Assembly: GCF_000820185.1 (NCBI RefSeq)
Contig: NZ_CDCA01000020.1
Coordinates: forward strand, 250,011 to 314,010
Origin: Aeromonas tecta
GTDB lineage: Bacteria > Pseudomonadota > Gammaproteobacteria > Enterobacterales > Aeromonadaceae
Length of the DNA stretch: 64,000 bases
Reading direction: 5' to 3'
The notes under the pieces are model-generated. The model searched no databases. It had not been told where the DNA came from and saw only the letters and a program-made list of their open reading frames with translations. This document shows, one piece after another, positions 9,552 through 18,029 of this stretch. Each line of letters opens with the position of its first letter. Position 1 is the first letter of the stretch. The position numbers and the translations under genes were made by a program.

Positions 9552-9634
9552 ACCCCCTCCTATTCGACTATCCTGTCCACGACACCTTAATCTGATACTT
9601 GCCCCCCATATGGGGCTGAGTCCTTGCTATCGGT

Positions 9635-9660
9635 ACGGCCCCTAATGGGGCTGCTTTTGT
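9635..9660 (+). terminator. Terminator after menE
   Basis: GGCCCC-TAAT-GGGGCT stem-loop followed by GCTTTTG. A second short hairpin (GCCCC..GGGGC) sits at 9601-9616. The two together would end the men transcript before the collagenase gene. Confidence 0.7.
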
Positions 9661-9775
9661 TATGTTGCATGAGAAGGGAATGATTGCCCCGCCCCATCTG
9701 GTTTGTTGATGTTCCTTTGGAACCCAATACCCTGCCCGGTTCCCCCACGCCACTCCATCCACCAAAGGGATCACA

Positions 9776-12520
9776 ATGAACCACCTGGGTATCAGGCTGC
9801 TGTTATTGGCAGCCCCCGGCCTGCTCGCCACCTCGGCGCAGGCCAACTACAGCGCCGACTGGCAGCACTACCGGCTGAACGGCGAGTCGAGTCGCCAGCT
9901 TGGCGATCGGGTCACCGAAGTCACCTATGAACTGAGTGCTAGTGACGGCAACGCACCCTATCAGCAGTTGCGGGTCTATCGCCGCTTCGACTGGCAGTCG
10001 GCCAACCTGGACGCCTTGGCCGAACAGCAGTGCGGCGAGCCGCAGCTCAAGGTCGAGCAGGGCTGGCAGATCCGCTATCGCAGTTGCGAGCAGGTGGTGC
10101 CGGTAGGCAAGGCAGTGCCAGCCAGAAGTTATGACTTCGGCTACGGCCTGCTACAGGGGCGCTGGGAGCCGCTGACGGGCACCCCGACCGCGCCACGCCA
10201 GGATGCCCTGCCGCTGCCCGAGCGCCTGGTGCTCGGCCACAGCGAACAGGAGCTGGATCGCTGCGAGCTCAATGCCGAGGGTCGCTGCGCCGAGCAGAGC
10301 TGGCAGTATCGGCCCCAAGACTGGCAGCAGCTGAGCGTGCTGGAGGAGACCCCCAACGAGCGGGATGGCCGACTCGAGCAGATCTTCTTCCGCCTGCAAC
10401 CCGTGGCGGGCAATCAGGCCGCCAGCCAGGTGCGCGAACTGCACGTCTGGCGCCAATACAGCTGGTTGCTGGAGGAGGCGAAGACCCAGCAGGAGTGCGA
10501 TGAGCCCCAGACGCGCCAGGAGGGAAACAAGGTCATCAGCTTCCGAGTTTGCCGCCAGACCCTGCCCGCCGGCAGCGAGGTGCAGGTGGTCTTGAAAGAC
10601 ACCGGCTATCAATATCCGGTCGGCGGCAGCCAGTGGCAGGCGCTGCCGGAGACCAGCGAATGGCAGGAGAGCCGGGTGCTCAATCGCCCCATAGTGCTGG
10701 CCAGCAAGGAAGAGCTGCTCGACTGCCGCCGCAGCGATGGTCGCGCCTGCTCCGAGCCGGACCTCCCTGATACGGATCTGCTGGATGCTGAGGCCGCCAA
10801 AATCGTGCAGGACGCCAGTGGCCAACCCGCACCTGTGTGGCAGGAGAACTACGGCCACGACGATCACAAGCTGCTAGTGGTCTCTCGCGGCATCCAGCGC
10901 CTGCTGGCGGCCAACCAGCCCGCCCACCCGGCCATGAAGCAGCTGCTCGAATACGTGCGCGCTCACAACTATTACAACTACGGCAAGCATCAGGAAGATG
11001 GCCCGGCCGCCGCCGAGGCCCTGGCCGAGGCCCTGACCGCACTCGGCGCCCATCCGTTGCTCTATCCCGAGCAGGCCACGGACGAAGTAGGGGCCGTCAT
11101 CGGCGCCTGGAGCATCGCCCTGCATGGCCAGTTCAGGAGCCCGGCGGTGCAGAGCCGGTTCGGCACCCTGCTCGGCCAGTTCAACCAGATGCTTGCCTAC
11201 AGCACCCAACATGCCAGCGAGATCAATGGCCGCCACCCCTGGGCGACTGGCCTGTTCGATCTGCTCAACTTCATCGACTTCGCCAGCGACTATGCGACCC
11301 CCTTCGCCGCTGATTTCCGCCAGCAAGACGATGAGCTGCGCCAGCAGCTGCGTGCCATCGGCATGAGCGAACTCGCCTTGTGGCAGGGACGGGACGGAGC
11401 GGATCTGTTCCTGCTCAACAACGTGCTGGACGCCTACACCCGCCTCTACCGGGTTGCCCGCTACACTCGCCCGGACGAAGCCGAAGCCTATCGCAAGCAG
11501 CTGGATGAGGCCGTCATCGCCCAGATCCGCCATCATGGCCTGATCCCGGGTGGCAGTCAGAGCCAGACGCTGCTGGACGACATGTCCCTGACCCTCTCCA
11601 CCTACTACCTGACCTACACGGATCGCACCAGCGAGGCCTGCATCAGCGGCGACTTTGCCGGCCTGTGCACCCCGATCCGGATGGAGGATGTGCTGCCGTT
11701 CGAGCACACCTGCTCGCCGACCCTGCGCCTGCGGGCCCAGGAGCTGACCATGAGTCAGGCCGAGGGGATCTGCCGTGAGCTGGGCGCCGAGGAGCAGCAG
11801 TTCCACCGGCAGATGGAGACCGGCGGTCAGCCGGTAGCGGACGATCACAATGAGGCGCTGGAGCTGGTGATCTTCGACTCCTCCACCGACTGGAAACGCT
11901 ATGGCGGCGCCCTGTTTGGTGGCGTATCCACCGACAACGGCGGCATCTACATCGAGGGAGATCCGGCCCGTCCCGGCAACCAGGCCCGCTTCTTCGCCTA
12001 CGAGGCGGAGTGGAAACGCCCCGCCTTCCAGGTGTGGAACCTGCGTCACGAGTACGTGCACTACCTGGATGGCCGCTTCAACCAGTACGGCAGCTTCGGC
12101 CACTATCCTCTCAACCGCACCACCTGGTGGTCCGAAGGATTGGCGGAGTTCATCGCTCACGGTCAGTGCTTCGCCCGCGGCATGGACAACGTCGCTGCCC
12201 GCCCGGCCACCGAGCGGCCGAGCCTCGCCGAGATCCTGCATCTGGATTACGACAAGGGGGGCGAGATGGTCTACTCCTGGTCCTATACGGTGCATCGCTT
12301 CCTGAACGAGACCGGCCGTGGCGGCAGTTGGCTGGCACTGGCCCAGGCCCTGCGAGGCCCGGATCAGTCGCAGGCGATGAGCGCCTTCGAGACCGAGCTG
12401 GATCAGCTGATCGCCAGCGACAGCGAGGCTTATCAGCAGTGGCTAGCGCAAGAGTTGCTGCCCTGGTGGGAGTCCAACAAGGAGTCTGACGAGTGCAAGG
12501 CCAACGACTCCTCCCACTGA
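9776..12520 (+). CDS. Secreted M9 collagenase-type metalloprotease
   Basis: Zinc metallopeptidase expected to degrade collagen or gelatin outside the cell. Residues 1-23 form a signal peptide (LGIRLLLLAAPGLLATSAQA). The zinc site is HEYVH at residues 758-762, with the third ligand Glu at about 787 in WWSEGLAEFIAHG; HEYVHYLDGRF and EGLAEF are the M9 (Vibrio type) signatures. The N-terminal third holds two copies of a ~100-residue module with paired Cys (near 30-140 and 170-300). The middle, about 330-620, is the helical activator domain with HDDHKLLVVSRGIQ and HPWATGLFDLLNFIDF. The 914-residue product ends without a recognisable PKD domain. Start ATG 9776 with AAGGGA upstream. Likely monocistronic. 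Confidence 0.9.
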   Translation: MNHLGIRLLLLAAPGLLATSAQANYSADWQHYRLNGESSRQLGDRVTEVTYELSASDGNAPYQQLRVYRRFDWQSANLDALAEQQCGEPQLKVEQGWQIRYRSCEQVVPVGKAVPARSYDFGYGLLQGRWEPLTGTPTAPRQDALPLPERLVLGHSEQELDRCELNAEGRCAEQSWQYRPQDWQQLSVLEETPNERDGRLEQIFFRLQPVAGNQAASQVRELHVWRQYSWLLEEAKTQQECDEPQTRQEGNKVISFRVCRQTLPAGSEVQVVLKDTGYQYPVGGSQWQALPETSEWQESRVLNRPIVLASKEELLDCRRSDGRACSEPDLPDTDLLDAEAAKIVQDASGQPAPVWQENYGHDDHKLLVVSRGIQRLLAANQPAHPAMKQLLEYVRAHNYYNYGKHQEDGPAAAEALAEALTALGAHPLLYPEQATDEVGAVIGAWSIALHGQFRSPAVQSRFGTLLGQFNQMLAYSTQHASEINGRHPWATGLFDLLNFIDFASDYATPFAADFRQQDDELRQQLRAIGMSELALWQGRDGADLFLLNNVLDAYTRLYRVARYTRPDEAEAYRKQLDEAVIAQIRHHGLIPGGSQSQTLLDDMSLTLSTYYLTYTDRTSEACISGDFAGLCTPIRMEDVLPFEHTCSPTLRLRAQELTMSQAEGICRELGAEEQQFHRQMETGGQPVADDHNEALELVIFDSSTDWKRYGGALFGGVSTDNGGIYIEGDPARPGNQARFFAYEAEWKRPAFQVWNLRHEYVHYLDGRFNQYGSFGHYPLNRTTWWSEGLAEFIAHGQCFARGMDNVAARPATERPSLAEILHLDYDKGGEMVYSWSYTVHRFLNETGRGGSWLALAQALRGPDQSQAMSAFETELDQLIASDSEAYQQWLAQELLPWWESNKESDECKANDSSH

Positions 12521-12537
12521 GGATGAGGCATTGATCG

Positions 12538-12569
12538 ACAGGGGCAGCCATGGCTGCCCCTGTTTTTTT
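12538..12569 (+). terminator. Terminator after the collagenase gene
   Basis: AGGGGCAGCC/GGCTGCCCCT stem (12540-12561) with an AT centre, followed by G and seven T. A strong Rho-independent signal. Confidence 0.9.
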
Positions 12570-12716
12570 CGCGCAAAGGATGAACAGAAATCGCCCCGCC
12601 CACGACAGTCTCTGCCCGAGTGACACCACTGCCGGCTATCAAGCCTGACGCCAACCGCCAACTTGTAATAGAATGGCCCCCTGTCATCCCTTACTTCAGA
12701 CCCGAACGCACCGCGC

Positions 12717-13691
12717 ATGAAGAAGTTTGCCAAGATCCTGCTCGCCTGCCTCTGCCTGTTGCTGGCCTCTGCCGCTACGCTGCTGGGCTACAGCGAGTGG
12801 ACCGTCTCGGACGCCCGTCACTACACCTATGACGACGTCGATGCGGTGCCCTATAACCGGGTCGCCCTGGTGCTCGGCACCTCCAAATACCTGATCGGCG
12901 GTAGCCCGAACCACTATTTCAAGTACCGGATCAAGGCCGCCGCCGAGCTCTACAACAGCGGCAAGGTGGACTACATCCTGGTCTCCGGTGACAACGCCAC
13001 CGTGCAATACAACGAGCCACGCCAGATGCGGCGAGCCCTGATCCAGGCCGGCATCCCGGCCAACGCCATCTACAGCGACTACGCCGGTTTCCGTACCCTG
13101 GACTCCGTAGTGCGCGCCAAGGAAGTGTTCGGCCAGGCCCGCTTCACCGTGGTTTCCCAGGCGTTTCACAACGAGCGCGCCATCTTCATCGCCCGCCATT
13201 TCGGCATCGACGCGGTCGGCTACAACGCACTGGATCCCAGCGCCTATCAAGGTATCCGCACCCGGGTACGCGAGGTGTTTGCCCGGCTGATGGGGCTGCT
13301 CGATCTCTATGTACTGGACAAGGGCCCCAAGTTCCTCGGTGAGCCCATCGTCATCGGTGGCCCTATCCCCTGCCAGGCGCTGAGCAGCATAGGCACCAGC
13401 CAACCCTGCCTGCCCATTCCCCCCGTGGTGCCGGTGAAAAAGCCGCTCGATAAGGCCAGCGTAACCAATACGGCTGTGGCAATCAGCGCAGCAACGGCAA
13501 CCAGTGCAGCAACGGTAACCAGCGCAGCAACGGCAACCAGTGCAGCAACGGCAACCAGCGCGGCAACGGCAACCAGTGCAGCAACGGCAACCAGCGCGGC
13601 AGCGACAACCAGCGCAGCAACGGCAACCAGCACGGCAACGGCAACCAGCGCGGCAGCGGTAACCAGCGCGGCAACGGCAACCGCCCCCTGA
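12717..13691 (+). CDS. SanA/YdcF-type DUF218 protein with Ala/Thr repeat tail
   Basis: Single N-terminal membrane anchor (residues 5-24) followed by a DUF218 domain: VALVLGTSKYLIGGSPN, KVDYILVSGDN, DYAGFRTLDSVVRAKEVF and FTVVSQAFHNERAIFIA. These match SanA, an inner-membrane protein linked to envelope barrier function (vancomycin sensitivity) in E. coli. The family domain ends near residue 235. After a Pro/Lys linker the last ~70 residues are eleven six-residue units of the AATATS type, encoded by 18-bp tandem repeats. The E. coli protein lacks such a tail. Start ATG 12717. A bidirectional terminator separates it from sodA. Confidence 0.85.
   Translation: MKKFAKILLACLCLLLASAATLLGYSEWTVSDARHYTYDDVDAVPYNRVALVLGTSKYLIGGSPNHYFKYRIKAAAELYNSGKVDYILVSGDNATVQYNEPRQMRRALIQAGIPANAIYSDYAGFRTLDSVVRAKEVFGQARFTVVSQAFHNERAIFIARHFGIDAVGYNALDPSAYQGIRTRVREVFARLMGLLDLYVLDKGPKFLGEPIVIGGPIPCQALSSIGTSQPCLPIPPVVPVKKPLDKASVTNTAVAISAATATSAATVTSAATATSAATATSAATATSAATATSAAATTSAATATSTATATSAAAVTSAATATAP
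13487..13684 (+). repeat. 18-bp tandem repeat within coding sequence (about 11 copies)
   Basis: The unit is close to GCAGCAACGGCAACCAGC; copies differ mainly by G/A at the third base and a few GTA or ACA variants. Each unit codes Ala-Ala-Thr-Ala-Thr-Ser or a near relative. The length is a multiple of three, so copy-number change would keep the frame. Confidence 0.9.
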
Positions 13692-13700
13692 ACAGACAGA

Positions 13701-13734
13701 AACAAGAGACCCGCCTGATGGCGGGTCTCTTGTT
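13701..13734. terminator. Bidirectional terminator between sanA-like and sodA
   Basis: AACAAGAGACCCGCC-TGAT-GGCGGGTCTCTTGTT is a near-perfect stem that ends both convergent genes. Confidence 0.9.
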
Positions 13735-13757
13735 TGATGGGTCGAGCAAGGTGGTAC

Positions 13758-14372
13758 TTAGCCCAGCGCCTGCTGGTAGCGACGGGCCACTTCCGGCCAG
13801 TTGACCACCTTGTAGAAGGCGGCGATGTAATCGGGGCGCTTGTTCTGGTACTTGAGGTAGTAGGCGTGCTCCCACACGTCCAGCCCCAGGATCGGTACAT
13901 TACCCTGCATCAGCGGGCTGTCCTGGTTGGCGCTGCTCTCCACCTGCAACTTGCCTTCCTTGTTCACCGTCAACCAGGCCCAGCCACTACCGAAACGGCT
14001 CAGCGCCGCCTGGGTGAAGGCCTGCTTGAAGGCATCCAGCCCCCCCAGATCCCGCGCGATCGCCTCGGCCAGCTCGCCAGCGGGTTCGCCACCGCCCTGC
14101 GGGCTCATCACCTGCCAGAACAGGCTGTGGTTGGCGTGACCGCCGCCGTGGTTGCGCACCGCCCCCTGCACCTTGGCGGGCAGGCTGTCGAAGCTGAGCA
14201 GCAGCTCATCCACCGGCAGGGCCGCAAATTCGGGGGCTCCTTCCAGTGCGACGTTGAGGTTGGTGATGTAGGTCTGATGATGACGGCTGTGATGGATCTC
14301 CATGGTCAGCGCGTCGATATGGGGTTCCAGTGCATCGTAGGCGTAGGCAAGGGCGGGCAGGGTATGGCTCAT
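13758..14372 (-). CDS. sodA: Superoxide dismutase, Mn type
   Basis: Cytosolic enzyme dismutating superoxide. The 204-residue product has the metal ligands in [23 protein letters not shown] and [11 protein letters not shown]. The [11 protein letters not shown] and [10 protein letters not shown] stretches are typical of Mn-SOD rather than Fe-SOD (which has AAQVWNHTFYW). Start ATG 14372. It lies 21 bp downstream of a TPR-like gene whose promoter carries a Fur box, so both genes are probably induced on iron limitation, as for E. coli and Pseudomonas sodA. Confidence 0.94.
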   Translation of the reverse strand: MSHTLPALAYAYDALEPHIDALTMEIHHSRHHQTYITNLNVALEGAPEFAALPVDELLLSFDSLPAKVQGAVRNHGGGHANHSLFWQVMSPQGGGEPAGELAEAIARDLGGLDAFKQAFTQAALSRFGSGWAWLTVNKEGKLQVESSANQDSPLMQGNVPILGLDVWEHAYYLKYQNKRPDYIAAFYKVVNWPEVARRYQQALG

Positions 14373-14393
14373 GTTCGTCTCTCTTATTGGGGA

Positions 14394-14873
14394 TCAATGC
14401 AATCGGGCTGCGGGCTCGGCCTGACACTGGCACTGACCGAGGCAGCGTTGAATGCCATCGTGGGTGCCGTGCTTGCGCACGAAGGCCAGCAGCTCGGTAT
14501 GGGTGGTGCGGCTGTGGCGCAAGGCGGATGCCCGCAGCGAGGTGGAGCAGGCCGGGGACTGGCTGGTGGCGATCAGGCAATCGTGGATGTGGCACAGCAT
14601 GTCGGCGGCCCTGTCCGGCAGCGTCATCGCCACCAGCAGATCCGCCAGGTTGTGGTGTGCCACCACCAGCGCCGCCACGGCTTCGTCAGAATCGTGCCAG
14701 AAGGAGAACTGCTGGCGGGCCAGCCACAGCGCCTGCTGGTAGTAGTCGAGCGCCTTGGCATGCTCACCGGCATCGAAATGACGATTGCCGCACAGGGTCT
14801 GCTGCTTCCAGTGCGCCATGCTGTTGTCCGCGTCGGTGGCACCGACCCATCCCTTCACCCAGGTTCCCGTCAT
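14394..14873 (-). CDS. TPR-like protein of unknown function upstream of sodA
   Basis: About 159 residues, not recognised with certainty. It has a tetratricopeptide-like helical core (HWKQQTLCGNRHFDAGEHAK, ALDYYQQALWLARQQFSFWH, VVAHHNLADLLVAM) and a C-terminal tail with several Cys (CLGQCQCQAE) that might bind metal. By position it resembles the small orfX gene found between iron-regulated genes and sodA in Pseudomonas, but homology to that gene is not established. Two starts are possible: ATG 14873 (MTGTWVKGW) and ATG 14819 (MAHWKQQTL). Neither has a clear ribosome site; the TPR core begins after the second. The Fur box ends 17 bp upstream of the first. Confidence 0.65.
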   Translation of the reverse strand: MTGTWVKGWVGATDADNSMAHWKQQTLCGNRHFDAGEHAKALDYYQQALWLARQQFSFWHDSDEAVAALVVAHHNLADLLVAMTLPDRAADMLCHIHDCLIATSQSPACSTSLRASALRHSRTTHTELLAFVRKHGTHDGIQRCLGQCQCQAEPAARLH

Positions 14874-14883
14874 GGCTTTAACA

Positions 14884-14919
14884 CTCAAATGATAATAATT
14901 ATTATTTAACTTATTTGAG
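14884..14919 (-). promoter_or_regulatory. Fur box upstream of the TPR gene-sodA pair
   Basis: TGATAATAATTATTA (14890-14904) matches the 7-1-7 Fur consensus TGATAATnATTATCA at all but one position. It is flanked by an additional inverted repeat CTCAAAT (14884-14890) and ATTTGAG (14913-14919). The AT-rich block stands out in a GC-rich genome. Confidence 0.85.
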
Positions 14920-15098
14920 GGGGGGAACACAAGGGATAGTTCAACGGCGGGCTCCTGCCCATATGGGTAGTGTTTTATCGCAATGGCCGGTTTAGTGATC
15001 GCATCCACAGATACATTCGAGTGCGGATACCATGCTGACAGTACTGGCATGACGCCGGTGGCTGCTCCTCGGCAGCCTTGCACACAAGGATGATCACA

Positions 15099-16010
15099 AT
15101 GAAGAGATGGCTGTTGATGCTGCTGTGCGCGCTGCCCATGCTGACTCAGGCGGCAGGCTATACCCAGACCCGTTACCCCATAGTGCTGGTGCACGGGCTC
15201 TTTGGTTTCGACAAGTTGCTCGGGGTCGATTACTTCTACGGCATTCCCCAGGCCCTGACCCGGGACGGCGCCCGCGTCTACGTGGCGCAGGTGTCCGCCA
15301 CCCAGAGCTCCGAGCTGCGCGGTGAACAGCTGCTCAAGCAGGTGCAGCAGGTGCTCGCCATCACCGGGGCCGAGAAGGTGAACCTCATCGGCCACTCCCA
15401 CGGCGGCCCCACCATTCGCTACGTGGCCTCGGTCGCCCCCGAGCTGGTCGCCTCCGCCACCAGCGTGGGCGGGGTCAACCAGGGCTCGGAGATAGCGGAT
15501 CTGGTGCGTGCCAAGGTCAAACCCGGCTCGGTGACGGAACAACTCGCGTTGGCGGCCGCTTCGGCGCTGTCCGGCGTCATTTCGCTGCTCTCCGGTGGCG
15601 GCAACCTGCCCCAGGATCCCCTCGCCTCCCTCGAGGCCCTGACCAGCGCCGGTGCCCAGCGCTTCAACCAGCACTACCCGGAAGGGCTGCCCAGCCGCTA
15701 CTGCGGCGAGGGGCCGCTGCAAGCCACCAACGGCGTCTACTACTTCTCCTGGAGCGGACGCGGCAACATGACCAACATCCTGGATCCGGTGGATCCGGCG
15801 CTGGCGCTGACCGGCACCTTCTTCAAGGAGCCCAACGACGGCCTGGTCGGAGTGTGCAGCAGCCACCTCGGCAAGGTGATCGGCACCGGCTATCGGATGA
15901 ACCACCTGGACGAGGTGAACCAGTCGTTCGGCATCCACCACCTGTTTGAGACAGATCCCGTGACCCTCTATCGCCAGCACGCCAACCGCTTGCAGAGACT
16001 GGGGCTATGA
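15099..16010 (+). CDS. Secreted triacylglycerol lipase, bacterial subfamily I.1/I.2
   Basis: Extracellular lipase. Signal peptide at residues 1-19 (MKRWLLMLLCALPMLTQAAG). Mature protein opens YTQTRYPIVLVHGLFGFDKL with the oxyanion loop, then the nucleophile elbow NLIGHSHGGPTIRYV. Two Cys, in SRYCGEGPL and VGVCSSHLG, fit the conserved disulfide of Pseudomonas/Burkholderia lipases; the charge-relay Asp lies in NDGLVGVC-adjacent sequence and the His in YRMNHLDEVNQ. At ~303 residues it is the normal size. ATG 15099 has AAGGA upstream; two further in-frame starts precede it. Its stop overlaps the foldase gene (ATGA), the usual lip-lif arrangement. Export would need the Sec system plus type II secretion. 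Confidence 0.92.
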   Translation: MKRWLLMLLCALPMLTQAAGYTQTRYPIVLVHGLFGFDKLLGVDYFYGIPQALTRDGARVYVAQVSATQSSELRGEQLLKQVQQVLAITGAEKVNLIGHSHGGPTIRYVASVAPELVASATSVGGVNQGSEIADLVRAKVKPGSVTEQLALAAASALSGVISLLSGGGNLPQDPLASLEALTSAGAQRFNQHYPEGLPSRYCGEGPLQATNGVYYFSWSGRGNMTNILDPVDPALALTGTFFKEPNDGLVGVCSSHLGKVIGTGYRMNHLDEVNQSFGIHHLFETDPVTLYRQHANRLQRLGL

Positions 16011-16759
16011 AGCGGGGTGTGGTGTTGCTGGGGCTGCTCTGCCCGACCCTGCTGCTGGGGATATTGTGGCTCTGCCCGAGCGCAGAGGCTCCCCTCGAGG
16101 TGGCGCCCGAGCAAGGGGCGCTGCGCCACCAGCTGGCCCAGCGCCTCGAGCAGGGCGACAGTGACGAAACGGACGATCTGATGCGCCGTTATCGCGGTTT
16201 TTTGACGGCGGAAGGCAGCCTGACGGTACCGACCGATCCCGGGCTCACCAGCCTGCAACGGCTGTTCGATGAGCGTGAGCAACTGCGCCAGCAACGCTTC
16301 ACCAGCGCCGAGCAGGAGCAGCTGTTTGCCGAGGATCGGCTGATGGAGCAGTGGACCCTGCGCCGCAAGGCGTTGGCAGAGGCGAGCGAGGCTGACAAAC
16401 AGGGATTGGCCACCGAGCTGGAACTCTGGCTGGCGGAGCAACCCCAGTGGTTCAGGGACGCCGAGGCCAACAGCCAGCTACTAGGGGATCTGCAAAGGCT
16501 GGATCCGCTGGCGCCGGCCGAGCGGGATGCCGTGCTGCAGGAGCGAGTGGGGCCGGAGGCGGTGGACAGGTTGCACCAGCTGGATCAGAGCCGACAGGCA
16601 TTCGATCAGCAGCTGGCGGGCTATCTGGCGGAGCTGACCTCGCTTTCCGTCGGTGACAGGGCCATGCAGCAGCAGGAGATACTGTCGAACTGGTTTCAAC
16701 CAGAGCAATGGCGAAGAGTCGAGGCACTAACCAGACTAAAACTCGGTGAAATGCCATAA
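16007..16759 (+). CDS. Lipase-specific foldase-like protein (Lif/LifO), short and divergent
   Basis: Predicted membrane-anchored periplasmic steric chaperone for the adjacent lipase. An N-terminal hydrophobic anchor (residues 4-24) is followed by a highly helical, Gln/Glu/Arg/Leu-rich body (LRQQRFTSAEQEQLFAEDRL, ATELELWLAEQPQWFRDAEA) typical of the Lif helical arm. Start ATG 16007 overlaps the lipase stop. At 250 residues it is shorter than common Lif proteins (about 280-340). The usual Rx2FDY(F/C)L(S/T)A motif is not intact: the nearest match is MRRYRGFLTAEGS. Either the family has drifted here or the fold is reduced; the position makes the assignment likely. Confidence 0.8.
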   Translation: MKRGVVLLGLLCPTLLLGILWLCPSAEAPLEVAPEQGALRHQLAQRLEQGDSDETDDLMRRYRGFLTAEGSLTVPTDPGLTSLQRLFDEREQLRQQRFTSAEQEQLFAEDRLMEQWTLRRKALAEASEADKQGLATELELWLAEQPQWFRDAEANSQLLGDLQRLDPLAPAERDAVLQERVGPEAVDRLHQLDQSRQAFDQQLAGYLAELTSLSVGDRAMQQQEILSNWFQPEQWRRVEALTRLKLGEMP

Positions 16760-16784
16760 AAAAGGGGCCTCTTGGCCCCTTTTT
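16758..16784. terminator. Bidirectional terminator between lif-like gene and 16.8-kb gene
   Basis: AAAAAAGGGGCC-TCTT-GGCCCCTTTTT; T tracts on both strands serve the two convergent genes. Confidence 0.9.
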
Positions 16785-16799
16785 CCATCTCGTCCCGGC

Positions 16800-17513
16800 T
16801 TATAGCGGCTTGTTGGCCGCGGGCATGGACTGCCAGGTGAGGCGCGTCACCTGGGTGCCCTGCACCTCGCACTTGAGGCAGAGATCCTGCCAGCCCTTGT
16901 CCTGGCGCAGGGAGACTTCCCCTTCCAGCCCATTGGCATCCACCTTGATCTTCGTCGGCTCAACCTCAACCTTGTCGCCCTTGGCCAGCGCCATCAGCTT
17001 GCCGCTGCACAGCCACTGGGTCAGTTCGGCCCCCTTCAGCTTGACGCCCCCCTTGGCGGCTTTCTGTTCAACCTGGCTCGGCACGAACAGCTGGCTCAGT
17101 TCGGCGGCCCGCTTGATGAGCCACTCCTGACGCTGCTGCATGCTCATCTTGCTGACGAACTCGGCCGGCTGGCCCTTCTCATCCAGCCACTGAGTCAGGG
17201 TGCCCTTGTCGTCGAAGGCAAATTGGGCGGTAGGCTCCTTCACCCCAAACAGCTGGCCCGCCTTGAAGTAGTACCGGCTCTCCCCCTCCAGCTTGCCCTG
17301 CTCGTTCATGATAGGCACGGCGATGATGACGGGCGCACCGTCGATCCAAGCCTTGATATCGACGCCGTCGTGGCTGAATTGCCGGGTATCGAGGGCACTC
17401 TCGGCCCCCTTCTCCATCAGATTGAACTGCTCGGTCAGGGTAGCGGCCAGCGAAGGCAGGGAACTGAGTCCCAATCCCAAGCCGAGGCTCAGGGCGATCA
17501 GGGTATTGCGCAT
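16800..17513 (-). CDS. Periplasmic protein of unknown function
   Basis: 237 residues, not recognised. A signal peptide is clear (residues 1-23, LIALSLGLGLGLSSLPSLAA). The mature part is beta-rich, with FKAGQLFGVKEPTAQFAFDD and a C-terminal half with two or three Cys (LCSGKLMAL, LCLKCEVQGTQ). The LCLKC pair could form a disulfide or bind metal. No transmembrane segment follows the signal. ATG 17513; the gene may be co-transcribed with the thioesterase upstream (31 bp gap). Confidence 0.75.
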   Translation of the reverse strand: MRNTLIALSLGLGLGLSSLPSLAATLTEQFNLMEKGAESALDTRQFSHDGVDIKAWIDGAPVIIAVPIMNEQGKLEGESRYYFKAGQLFGVKEPTAQFAFDDKGTLTQWLDEKGQPAEFVSKMSMQQRQEWLIKRAAELSQLFVPSQVEQKAAKGGVKLKGAELTQWLCSGKLMALAKGDKVEVEPTKIKVDANGLEGEVSLRQDKGWQDLCLKCEVQGTQVTRLTWQSMPAANKPL

Positions 17514-17544
17514 AAGTGTCCTGTGATGGGCCCGCAGGCCAGGA

Positions 17545-17940
17545 TTAACTCTCTACCAGCCAGACCCGCAGTCCCTCCCGGTGCATCTCGCTCAGGGGAC
17601 GGGATTGACGGGTCTGGTAGTCAAAATGGATCAGGGTCGTTTCGGCGGTGACGGCCAGCTCGCCGCCCTGCCAGGCCTCCTGCCAGAGCGTGAACGAACT
17701 GGTGCCGATACGGCGCACCCCGGTCTTGATCGATACCTGCTGACCATAACGCAGCTCCCGTTTGAACTGCACCGCATAGCCCGCGATGATCAGATGCCAG
17801 TCATGCACATCCAGCTCGGGGGAGAAGAGGCGGAACAGGGGATCCCGGGCCGACTCGAACCAGACCGCCGGCACCGTATTGTTGATGTGGCCGAGGGCGT
17901 CTGTCTCTTGAAAACGGGGTTGGATCTGCATTTCCAGCAT
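17545..17940 (-). CDS. Acyl-CoA thioesterase, hot-dog fold (YbgC/FadM type)
   Basis: 131 residues. The N-terminal QPRFQETDALGHINNTVPAV contains the catalytic-Asp hot-dog motif (D-x-x-G-H-x-N-N) of 4-hydroxybenzoyl-CoA thioesterase-like enzymes. FKRELRYGQQVSIKTGVRRI and SSFTLWQEAW complete the single domain. The substrate cannot be told from sequence. Start ATG 17940 has AAGGAG nine bases upstream. It is followed by the periplasmic protein gene and preceded by the 3' end of sgrR on the same strand. Confidence 0.85.
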   Translation of the reverse strand: MLEMQIQPRFQETDALGHINNTVPAVWFESARDPLFRLFSPELDVHDWHLIIAGYAVQFKRELRYGQQVSIKTGVRRIGTSSFTLWQEAWQGGELAVTAETTLIHFDYQTRQSRPLSEMHREGLRVWLVES

Positions 17941-18029
17941 GGATATCGACTCCTTGTCGTGGGACCGCGCACAGGCTAGCGCGGTAATCCTCGCGACTCA
18001 AGCACCCCGGCGTGCGGGTGGGAGCGAGC

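Noticed and set aside
13307-13900. Long minus-strand frames across the 18-bp repeat (Leu/Pro/Trp- and Val/Ala-rich)
   Set aside because: They are mirror readings of the Ala/Thr repeat of the SanA-like gene and of sodA; composition follows the repeat and no ribosome site exists.
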